From NCBI GenBank assembly GCA_910577785.1, contig CAJTNT010000033.1, positions 1 to 41,427 on the forward strand: a stretch of 41,427 nt of DNA, given 5' to 3'. Positions within the stretch are counted from its first letter, which is position 1. Each line of letters starts with the position of its first letter. Of the stretch, positions 25,131 to 33,600 are shown piece by piece. The DNA comes from an uncultured Lachnospiraceae bacterium (GTDB taxonomy: Bacteria > Bacillota > Clostridia > Lachnospirales > Lachnospiraceae). Below the pieces are notes generated by a model. That model ran no database searches and was not told the origin of the DNA. It saw nothing but the letters and a program-made list of their open reading frames with translations. The position numbers and the translations under genes were made by a program.

Positions 25131-27026
25131 ATGGAACAGGGACAGGTTATGGGTCAGCTCTATCAAATTATAGAAGAGATTGGCCATGGCGGCACAGGGG
25201 TAATCTATAAGGCATACCATCTCCGGCTGGGGAAATATGTAGTGATTAAAAAGATTAAAGATCATTTCACGGGGTCAGTCAATGTGCGGACAGAGGCAGA
25301 TATCTTAAAAAAGCTGCGCCATACATGCCTTCCCCAGGTATATGATTTCATCCAGGAGGGAAGCCAGGTATTTACGGTGATGGACTATATTGATGGCTAT
25401 GACTTGGAATATTACCTGGAACAGGGGATTTGTTTCCCGCCCCAGCAGCTTCTGGTGTGGCTGCGTGAACTGTGCGGTGTCCTTATGTACCTGCATTCCC
25501 AGAATCCCCCCATCCTGCATAGCGATATTAAACCGGCTAATATTATGGTCACTTCCGAAGACAATATCTGCCTGATTGATTTCAATATTTCTTTTGGGCT
25601 GGAAGATGAGAAGGATATCTTGGGCATTAGCCCCTATTATGCAGCACCAGAACAGTACGATCGGGCGCAGTTGTATGGGATGCATGAGATGGAGATGCCG
25701 CCATTGGATGGCAGGATGGATCTGTACAGCTTGGCGGCGACATTTTACAGGCTGGTATCCGGAATCCGTCCTAGCACAGATTACGAGACAAATGTTCCGC
25801 TTTCTGCTATGCATTTGCCAGAATTTGCGCCGGAATTTCTGCATGTGATTGATAAATCCATGCGGATTAATCCGCAGGAACGCTATTACACGGCAAAGGA
25901 AATGTATGGGGCGCTGTCTGATTTGCGGAAAATGGACAAGCGCTACAGACAGTTCCGCTTAGGGGTTATTACAGCGACAGCAGCATATGCTGCTGGGCTG
26001 ATGTTGTCTGCCGGGCTGATTTTGTATGGAAGGAATCTGTGTATCAGGGAGGACTTTATGACGGATTATGGGATCCTTTCCGATGCGCTGTCCGAGGGCA
26101 AGGAAGAACTGGCGCTTGACAAATGTTTTGAGATATTGAATGAAAACAGATACAAAGGGCTATTGGAGCAGCAGAATGGCAGGAAGGCAGAAATCCTCCA
26201 TGTAGTTGGCAATTATTACGATAGAAACGGAGATTATGCCAATGCCAGCGCCTATTATAGGGACGCGGCAGAAATTTCGGGACTATCAGCTGAAACAGGG
26301 ATTTACAGCCGTGACTATGCAATTTCCCTGGCAAAGGAAGGAAAGGTTGCGCAGGCGGAATCCATTTTGTGGCAGTTGGAGCAAAGTGCTGTAAATAGCG
26401 TACAGATTCATTATATTGAAGCAGAAATTGCCTATGCAAAACAGGAATATGAAAAGGCAGAAGAAAAAGTACAGATGGTATTGGATGGAAATCCAGATAC
26501 GGAATTAAAGATAAAATCCTATATGCTAAAAGCAGATATTTCGGGAAAGCTGGGAAAGGAACAGGAACAGGCTGCATGTTTGGAGAAGGCGCGGGCATGT
26601 GGCGGGCAGGCCATCGTATTGCGCAAGCTGGGGGTTGCCTACATGGGACTGGCAAAAAATGCGCAGAAGGGAATGGAAAAAAGTAAGTATTACAAAAAAG
26701 CATTGGAAATATACCGCCAGTTATCATCATTGGCTTACCCTTCCGTAGAAGACAGGCTGAACCTGGCAATTGTGTATCTGCAAATGGGAGAAAGCTATCA
26801 TTGTGAGGAAACGCTGCTTGCAATGACAGAAGAGGGGGTTGGGGATTATAGGGTGTGGATGTATTTGGCTTTTTCCTATGAATGGGAGGGGGATTTGGCA
26901 AGGATGAAGCCATGCTGTAAGCAGGCTGTGGAAATTTATGAGTCTTCTGTCCCGTTCGGACAGGAGGGTGTAATGGATGAGCAGATCCGGCATCTGTATG
27001 AACTGTATGAACAAATGGGGGGGTAG
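25131..27026 (+). CDS. Membrane Ser/Thr kinase 2 with atypical active site and TPR domain
   Basis: Kinase fold at residues about 10-265: GHGGTGVIYKA loop, Lys40 in YVVIKK, HSDIKPANIM (His130-Ser131-Asp132, not HRD), DFN at 150-152 in place of DFG, and SPYYAAPEQYD. Loss of the HRD arginine and the DFG glycine could mean low activity or a pseudokinase, although the base Asp and metal Asp remain. A membrane helix lies at about 278-298 (ITATAAYAAGLMLSAGLILY). The outer half (about 300-631) is made of TPR-like helix pairs (NYYDRNGDYANASAYYRDA, AKQEYEKAEEKVQMVL). The topology is like EssB and like kinase 1. It is followed at once by a 35-aa membrane protein. Confidence 0.9.
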   Translation: MEQGQVMGQLYQIIEEIGHGGTGVIYKAYHLRLGKYVVIKKIKDHFTGSVNVRTEADILKKLRHTCLPQVYDFIQEGSQVFTVMDYIDGYDLEYYLEQGICFPPQQLLVWLRELCGVLMYLHSQNPPILHSDIKPANIMVTSEDNICLIDFNISFGLEDEKDILGISPYYAAPEQYDRAQLYGMHEMEMPPLDGRMDLYSLAATFYRLVSGIRPSTDYETNVPLSAMHLPEFAPEFLHVIDKSMRINPQERYYTAKEMYGALSDLRKMDKRYRQFRLGVITATAAYAAGLMLSAGLILYGRNLCIREDFMTDYGILSDALSEGKEELALDKCFEILNENRYKGLLEQQNGRKAEILHVVGNYYDRNGDYANASAYYRDAAEISGLSAETGIYSRDYAISLAKEGKVAQAESILWQLEQSAVNSVQIHYIEAEIAYAKQEYEKAEEKVQMVLDGNPDTELKIKSYMLKADISGKLGKEQEQAACLEKARACGGQAIVLRKLGVAYMGLAKNAQKGMEKSKYYKKALEIYRQLSSLAYPSVEDRLNLAIVYLQMGESYHCEETLLAMTEEGVGDYRVWMYLAFSYEWEGDLARMKPCCKQAVEIYESSVPFGQEGVMDEQIRHLYELYEQMGG

Positions 27027-27028
27027 GA

Positions 27029-27136
27029 ATGGTGGGAATTGGATATATTGTTCTAGGAATTATATTAACGGCAGTATGGACAGTTCTGTTTTTGGCAGTG
27101 CTGTGGCTTTTGATCCGATGGGGGAAGACATTTTAA
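27029..27136 (+). CDS. Very small membrane protein, 35 aa
   Basis: MVGIGYIVLGIILTAVWTVL then FLAVLWLLIRWGKTF: one long hydrophobic helix and a short basic end. It starts two bases after the kinase 2 stop; its ribosome site would lie in the GGGGGGGTAGGA tail of that gene, and the next gene follows 13 bases later. Tight packing and clean hydrophobicity support a real gene, perhaps a small subunit of the secretion complex. Confidence 0.6.
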   Translation: MVGIGYIVLGIILTAVWTVLFLAVLWLLIRWGKTF

Positions 27137-27149
27137 GGAGAAATAGTTT

Positions 27150-28286
27150 ATGGAAAATAAGCTAAGGACATGGCTGGCAGCCCTTATCTGTGCACTCGTT
27201 ATCATTTGTGCAGGAACTGCTGTTATTTTGGTATGGAATCCGGGGAATTTAGAAAAGATTTATCAAAAGCAGATCCAGGTAGCGGACAAGTATTTTATAG
27301 ACGGCGATTATGAAAATGCTGTTATTTCCTACCAGACAGCCATCCAAAAAGATAAAAAAAAGGAAGAACCTTATCAGAGGCTGGCAATGATTTATTTGTC
27401 CAGAAATGAGATGGCGCTCGCCAAGGATATCCTAAACCGTGGAATTTTAAATACGTCTTCACCGAACCTGCAGCTCATGTGGGCAAAATACTTTGAAGAA
27501 GGTACTGTAACGGCGAACACGAAAACAGAACAGGAAACTCAAACTGACAGAAAGCTGAAAACAAAAAATAAAAACCTTAACAAAGAAAAAAAGGAAACGC
27601 AGGGAGAAGAAGAGACGCACCAAGGGGAATTTTTCCCAGTGGATGGACAGGTGATTGATGCAGTGACAGGAGAGGGCGCTTCTGGAGCGCTCATCAATGT
27701 CCGAGCAGAAGGGAAGGAAATGGGTGAAATCCTTGCAAATGCGGTTACGGATGCAAATGGAGAGTATGTCTTGGAATTAGAAAGCGGGTATTATCTGGCA
27801 GAAATAGAACTGGATGGGTATATGACAGAATATTTTGAAATGGCCGTGGATGCGTTTGGGGATATTGAAAATGGTCAGTTTGTGCTGTCGCCGGAAGTGG
27901 GAAGCGGCCAGATCCGGATTGTTTTGGAATGGGATGCAGCGCCCAGGGATTTGGATTCGCATTTGGAAGGGGCTCTTTCGGATGGGACAATCGTTAATAT
28001 CTTCTATCGGAATAAAACGTTGGAAGCAGGAGGGGAAGAGATAATATCCCTGGATGTGGATGATGTAGATGGCTATGGCCCAGAAACAACAACAATTAAT
28101 GATATAAATGGCAAGTACCGCTTCTATGTCATCGATTTTGAGCAGGAGGGGACGCTTGGGGAAAATGGGGCAACGGTGAAGGTCTATATGCCAGGAGAGG
28201 AAGAGCCAATTGTGATTACAGCGCCTGCAGATGCGGGAAATGAATGGGATGTGCTGCAGATTGAGGATGGCAAATGTATACATTAG
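27150..28286 (+). CDS. Membrane-anchored TPR protein with carboxypeptidase-regulatory-like and DUF2135-like domains
   Basis: Membrane helix at about residues 7-29 (TWLAALICALVIICAGTAVIL), then a TPR-like block (DKYFIDGDYENAVISYQTAI, residues about 45-105). A Lys/Glu/Thr-rich linker (about 120-165) leads to a carboxypeptidase-regulatory-like beta domain (GQVIDAVTGEGASGALINV). The C-terminal 130 residues resemble DUF2135/YfaP-type domains (LEWDAAPRDLDSHL, INGKYRFYVIDF). Probably the bulk is outside the membrane. ATG follows AAGGAGAAATAGTTT. It overlaps the next start by 13 bases, so the two are co-translated. Role unknown; likely scaffold of the apparatus. Confidence 0.75.
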   Translation: MENKLRTWLAALICALVIICAGTAVILVWNPGNLEKIYQKQIQVADKYFIDGDYENAVISYQTAIQKDKKKEEPYQRLAMIYLSRNEMALAKDILNRGILNTSSPNLQLMWAKYFEEGTVTANTKTEQETQTDRKLKTKNKNLNKEKKETQGEEETHQGEFFPVDGQVIDAVTGEGASGALINVRAEGKEMGEILANAVTDANGEYVLELESGYYLAEIELDGYMTEYFEMAVDAFGDIENGQFVLSPEVGSGQIRIVLEWDAAPRDLDSHLEGALSDGTIVNIFYRNKTLEAGGEEIISLDVDDVDGYGPETTTINDINGKYRFYVIDFEQEGTLGENGATVKVYMPGEEEPIVITAPADAGNEWDVLQIEDGKCIH

Positions 28287-29203
28287 AGGATCGTGGGATC
28301 ATAAGTGAAGTTGCGTGCGGCAATAATTTTGGCTATGTACTGGAGAAAGAAAGCTATTTTGTAAGTACGGATTATAAAGTCCTTATGGGACAGCATAATG
28401 ACATCTTTGTTCCCTGCATGAAGATGTTATACAATGGGAAGATCGAGTTATATTACATAACAGACGGTTTTATCTCCATGTTGGCAATGATGGAAGGCCT
28501 GATGCCCGATCAATTGGCCAATATTGTGATAAACCTCTTTGGCAGCGTCATGGAGGTCAAAAATAATGGCTTTTTACAGAGCCAGAATATTGATATTTCG
28601 TGGAATAAGATATTTATCGATCCCGCTACTTTGATGGTCAGGCTGGTATACCTTCCGATTAATGCCAGGGCATTTGGCAGCTATGTTGAATTTGAAAGTG
28701 AACTGCGTTCCAGCCTGGTGAAATTTATGCATAAAATGGTGGCTGCATCTGGTAATAAATTGGATAAGTTTGTCCAGGATTTGACAAATAGCATCCTGTC
28801 TATAGAAGATATTTATAAGAAGTATAAGGGCGTTACGGCGGAAGCATCCTCTCATAAAAAGGAAAAGATGGATTCGGATAATGATAATCATAGTGGGGGC
28901 GGGATTTGCGTATTAAAACTGTCGGCAATCAATACATCGGAATATTTTGAGGCAGTCCTTGATAAACCGCAGATTGTAATTGGGAGGAAGCAGGAATCGG
29001 TAGACATTGCTTTTCCTTTCAATCGGGCGATCGGAAGGCGGCATTGCGTTGTCACAAATTACAATGGGAACTATTGTATTATAGATGAAAACAGCCTGAA
29101 TGGGACATTTGTGAATGGTGTAAAAATAGTGCCGGGGGAAAGCGTCCCTATAAAAAGGGGGGATGTGATCCGGATCGCGGATCGTGAATTTCAATTAAAA
29201 TAA
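28274..29203 (+). CDS. DUF6382-like protein with C-terminal FHA domain
   Basis: The N-terminal 170 residues match the style of DUF6382 (YVLEKESYFVSTDYKVLM, MKMLYNGKIELYYITDG, ISWNKIFIDPATLMVRLVYLP), known from clostridial FHA proteins. A linker (about 185-210) leads to an FHA domain with Gly237-Arg238, GRRH at 254-257 and NSLNGTFVNG. GRRH replaces the usual SRxH but keeps the structural His. Soluble and cytosolic; it should bind a phosphothreonine on a kinase, on EssC or on itself. GAGGATGG precedes the start inside the previous gene. Confidence 0.85.
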   Translation: MYTLEDRGIISEVACGNNFGYVLEKESYFVSTDYKVLMGQHNDIFVPCMKMLYNGKIELYYITDGFISMLAMMEGLMPDQLANIVINLFGSVMEVKNNGFLQSQNIDISWNKIFIDPATLMVRLVYLPINARAFGSYVEFESELRSSLVKFMHKMVAASGNKLDKFVQDLTNSILSIEDIYKKYKGVTAEASSHKKEKMDSDNDNHSGGGICVLKLSAINTSEYFEAVLDKPQIVIGRKQESVDIAFPFNRAIGRRHCVVTNYNGNYCIIDENSLNGTFVNGVKIVPGESVPIKRGDVIRIADREFQLK

Positions 29204-29216
29204 AGAAGGTGACGGA

Positions 29217-30272
29217 ATGCCTAAGCCAAGGATTATCATTGCAGATACGGAAGAAATTATTATATCAGCCCTTCAGCTGAAGTTTGCCAAGGAATTTTTT
29301 GAGCAGATTGATCTGGAGGTGATTACAGATAAGGATTATTTCAGGAAGATGTTTTCAATTCCCCAAATGGCAGGCATTCTTATTATTTCGGAAGAATTTT
29401 ATGACCAATCCATACAGCGGCATAACATTCCCCATATATTTATCATGAAAGAGCAGTATCAGGAAGGGCAGACGGCGAACCTGAATGTCCATTATATTTC
29501 CAAGTATACCAGCATCATGGATATCTTTAATGAAATAACGATAAAAAGCGCTGATGTACTTAATATGAAACAAGAGGCACAGGAAACACAGGTTGTTCTT
29601 TTTTACTCGGCCAGCGGTGGGACGGGAAAAACGATGGTGTCAATGGGAATCTGTGCATCGCTTGCCCAGCAGTATAAAAGAGTTTTGTATCTCAATGCGG
29701 ACCGGCTGCAGACCTTCCAGCATATGCTGAAAAATCCCTCGCCTATTACGGCGGCAGATATTTATGTAAAGCTTTCTTCTGTTACAAGCCATATATACCC
29801 GGAAGTAAAGCATGTGATAAGAAAAGAGATGTTTAGCTATTTACCGCCCTTTAAGGCCTCACTGCTTTCGTTAGGGCTGGATTATTCTATCTATGAGAAG
29901 ATGGTTCTTTCTGCCAAGGAGAGTGGAGATTATGACTATATTGTCGTTGATGCAGATGTATGCTTTGATGAGGCCAAGGCATCGTTAATCAATATCGCAG
30001 ACAAGGTAGTAATTGTTACGACCCAGGATTTGCCGGCGGTTATGGCAACAAATCTGCTTGTGGCAAATATTACTGGGAGCAGGACGGATAAATATATTTT
30101 TATCTGTAACAATTTTAGCAAAGAAGAAGCCAGCGCTTTGCTTTCTTCTGATATTGAGCTGGGATTTACTGTTAGTGAATATATTGAGCGGTTCCCCAAT
30201 TGTACTTATAGGAACCTGGGAGATTTTGCCAGGGAAGGGTGTATGAAAAGAGCGGCATTTCTGATTATGTGA
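29217..30272 (+). CDS. MinD/ParA-like ATPase with receiver-like N-terminus
   Basis: The first 115 residues look like a receiver-like fold (RIIIADTEE, AGILIISEE, PHIFIMKEQ), as in CpaE/TadZ. The ATPase domain follows: SASGGTGKTMVSMG with Lys138 as the Walker A lysine, and DYIVVDADVC as the switch/Walker B segment. The deviant signature lysine (KGGxGKT) is Ser133 here, so the dimer-sensing mechanism may differ. TadZ/CpaE proteins place pilus machines at a cell site; a similar positioning role for this secretion apparatus is an inference. GAAGGTGACGGA precedes the ATG. Confidence 0.85.
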   Translation: MPKPRIIIADTEEIIISALQLKFAKEFFEQIDLEVITDKDYFRKMFSIPQMAGILIISEEFYDQSIQRHNIPHIFIMKEQYQEGQTANLNVHYISKYTSIMDIFNEITIKSADVLNMKQEAQETQVVLFYSASGGTGKTMVSMGICASLAQQYKRVLYLNADRLQTFQHMLKNPSPITAADIYVKLSSVTSHIYPEVKHVIRKEMFSYLPPFKASLLSLGLDYSIYEKMVLSAKESGDYDYIVVDADVCFDEAKASLINIADKVVIVTTQDLPAVMATNLLVANITGSRTDKYIFICNNFSKEEASALLSSDIELGFTVSEYIERFPNCTYRNLGDFAREGCMKRAAFLIM

Positions 30273-30377
30273 AGTGCCAAGGGTACATGAAAAGAGCGGC
30301 ATTTCTGGTGATGTAAAGTGTCAAGGGTGCATGAAAAAGGCGGCATTTCTAATTATGTGAAGGAAAAGGTGGGGGAT
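30236..30377 (+). repeat. Three tandem ~44-bp units between the MinD-like and YukD genes
   Basis: Units begin GGGTGTATGAAAAGAGCGGC and continue ATTTCTGATTATGTGAAGTG with small changes. The first is the 3' end of the ATPase gene including its stop. Later copies repeat that end before the YukD ribosome site (AAGGTGGGGG). Confidence 0.8.
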
Positions 30378-30632
30378 ATGGAACAGGATATGATAATTAT
30401 TACTTTTAACATTTTAAAGAGGAATTTTACAGCTGATCTTGAAGTGCCTTTACATATTTCAGCAAACGATCTTGTGACGGCATTAAATACGGCATATGAA
30501 TTAGGTATGGATACCACGGATATAAAGAACTGCTATTTAAAAGCAGAACGGCCAATTGTATTGTTAAAGGGGGATAGGACCTTGGCAGAATTTGGCTTAA
30601 GAAACGGAAGTGTTATTAATTATACGGAATAG
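30378..30632 (+). CDS. yukD: YukD/EsaB-like ubiquitin-fold protein
   Basis: An 84-aa protein, MIIITFNILKRNFTADLEVP, then LVTALNTAYEL and LRNGSVINY, typical of the T7SSb ubiquitin-like cytosolic factor YukD/EsaB. ATG 30378 is preferred (AGGAAAAGGTGGGGG ahead); the open frame upstream comes from the repeat tract. It lies 11 bases before EssC, the usual T7SSb order. Its role in other species is to support or regulate secretion. Confidence 0.88.
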   Translation: MEQDMIIITFNILKRNFTADLEVPLHISANDLVTALNTAYELGMDTTDIKNCYLKAERPIVLLKGDRTLAEFGLRNGSVINYTE

Positions 30633-30643
30633 GGGGCATTTGG

Positions 30644-33600
30644 ATGGATAGCAGATTTAAGCTTATTATAGCAAACAACAATATCTATAAGGAAGTTGAG
30701 CTGGCGCCAGATGCCCGGCAGCTTAAAGTTGGAACAGGGATTGCATGTGACGTCCGCCTGAGAAAAGAATTCTTTTTTGGGCAGATAGAACTGCTTTTCG
30801 TCAAAAATGACAGGGGATGGTCTGTGCATTGTTCTGACAATCTTTATTTATCCGTTGGCGATGTGAAGAAGCTAATGACAAAAAGCCTGGATCATGGAGA
30901 TGTTTTGGAGATAAAATACCAGGAATCTGATAATTTGGCATTTTCCCTGGACTTCCTGATTGATTTTGATGATGGCAAGAAAAAATATGAAAGAGTGATT
31001 GATTTGGCCAATGCTGCAAGGATAACAGCAGGAGCGTCAAATTCATGCAATATTGTCCTGGGCAGCAGTTATGTCAGGGGCGATGAAATGGAACTTACAA
31101 GGCGCGGCTACACATATCTAGTGGATACTCATAAGACGACCTATGGCGTTTACATAAACGGCAGGAAGATTACGGATCGTGATATTCTGGAGGAAGGGGA
31201 TTTTATATCCATAGCGGATTATTCCTTTTATTATAAGGAACATCAGTTGTGGACTCAGAATCGTTCGGACATGTTTTTCAATGGACTGCAGTATGCGGAC
31301 AAGCCAAAGCAGAATTCCTATCCTGTGTTTAAGCGCAATACGCGTATCAAGACAGTTTTGTGTGAGGATGACATTGAGATCCTAGACCCTCCAGCAAAGC
31401 CGAAAAAGCCGAAGAATAATCTCTTAATGAGCCTGCTTCCTTCTGTGGGGATGCTGCTTGCCGCTGGCATCATGGCTTATATCGGCGGGGCGACAATGCT
31501 TATTTTTAGCGGAATATCAACGATAATGGCAATCATAACATCCGTTCTTGGCATGCTGCAGGGGAAGCAGGAGTATGAAAAGGATATTGAGGATAGAAGC
31601 CTAAAGTATAATGCTTATATTGATAACAAATGCAAGGATATTGAACGACTTCGGAATGAGGAAGCCAGGCAGTTGGAACGAATTTATATAGGTTGTGAGG
31701 AAAACAGATACCATTTTGAAGTGTTTTCATCCGATTTGTTTGACCGGGAGGTTGGCGACGAAGACTTTCTGCATGTCAGCTTAGGACGGGGCGATGTAGA
31801 GGCAATGCAGAAGATTAAGTATAAAAAGCAGGAAAAACTGGAAATTGAGGATGAACTGCAGACCCTGCCTGAAAAAATCTGCGCGGAGTACAGGCAGATC
31901 CACAATGCACCCATTGTATGCGATTTCCATAAGAGCAGCGCAGTTGGCGTAATGGGGGATGAAAATTTCAGATACGATATCCTCAAAAGCACCGTTTTTG
32001 ACATATGCGCCAGGCAGTTTTATACGGATGTCAAGCTCTTCTTTATTGTGGACAGCCAGAATCAAGCGATTGCAAACGAATTCCGCATGCTTCCGTATGT
32101 CAATAAGGAGCTTCCAAATAACAGGAACATTGCCTGTGATGAGGAAAGTAAAAAGTTGGTATTTGAATTTATTTATAATGAACTGACAAGGCGTTTGGGC
32201 AACCAAGATAAAAGGTATGTCCATTATGTAATCTTTTTTTATGATTTATATGGATTTGCCAGCCATCCGATTTCAAAATTTGTAGAAAGAGCGTCAGAAC
32301 TAGGCGTAACATTTGTATTTTTTGCAGGGGAAAGCGCAGAGATTCCACAGGGCTGTAATTATTTAATCTGCCAGAAAGATAATCAGAGGGCGGAGCTTGT
32401 GGATACCGCAAATGCGGCATTGGGAAAAGAGTTTCAATATTACAAGGTTTCAGACGAAACCATCCGTTCTATAAGCTGCCTGCTTGCGCCAGTTGAGGCA
32501 GAGGAGATATCCCTGGAAGGAAGCCTGACAAAAAATATTGATTTATTTCAATTGCTGCATATTTTTAGTGTGGATGATTTAGATTTGAGGGCAAGGTGGA
32601 AGGCTTCGAAGGTCTATCAGTCCATGTCTGTCCCCCTTGGCGTTTCCAAAACGGGAATTGTATCTTTGGATTTGCATGATAAGGCGCATGGCCCGCATGG
32701 ACTGGTTGCCGGGACTACCGGTTCAGGGAAATCAGAGATTTTGCAGTCCTATATCCTGTCCATTGCAACGTATTTCCATCCCTATGAGATTGGGTTTTTG
32801 ATTATAGATTTCAAGGGCGGGGGGATGGTGAATCAATTTCGGGATTTGCCACATCTGCTGGGGGCGATAACAAATATTGATGGCAAGGAGATTGACCGTT
32901 CTCTGAAATCCATAAAGGCCGAATTGCAGAAGAGGCAGAGGCTATTTGCCGATGCAGAAGTGAATCATATTGATAAATATATCCAGAAATTCAAGGAGGG
33001 AAAGGCTGCCATGCCGCTCCCGCATCTGATTATCATTGTGGATGAATTTGCAGAGCTAAAGGCGGAACAGCCGGATTTTATGAAAGAACTGATTTCGGCA
33101 GCTAGAATCGGGAGAAGCCTTGGCGTCCATCTGATCCTGGCCACACAGAAGCCAGCGGGGCAGGTAGATGATCAGATTTGGAGTAATTCACGGTTTAAGC
33201 TTTGCCTGAAGGTACAGGGGCCGGAAGACAGCAATGAGGTATTAAAATCCCCGTTGGCTGCCGAGATTAAAGAACCAGGAAGGGCATACCTTCAGGTTGG
33301 AAATAATGAGATCTTTGAACTGTTCCAGTCTGCTTACAGTGGCGCCCCTGAGAAAAGCGATGCGATAGGCGCAAAGGAATACAAGATAAGCCAGCTGTCA
33401 CTGTCAGGAAGGCGTAAAACGGTTTTTGAGCAGAAAAAATCGGAAAAGGATGTAAAAGGGCGTAGCCAGCTAGAGGCAATTGTATCGCATGTGGCGGGCT
33501 ATTGTGCAAAGTGCCAGATTGATAAGCTGCCAGATATCTGTATGAAATCTCTGGAACATACGATTATGTATGAAGAGGCGGTGAAAGACAGGCAGGTACA

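Noticed and set aside
26056..26913. 285-codon minus-strand frame in kinase 2
   Set aside because: Composition is Pro/His/Leu-rich and unlike a real protein; it lies entirely inside a well-supported plus-strand gene.
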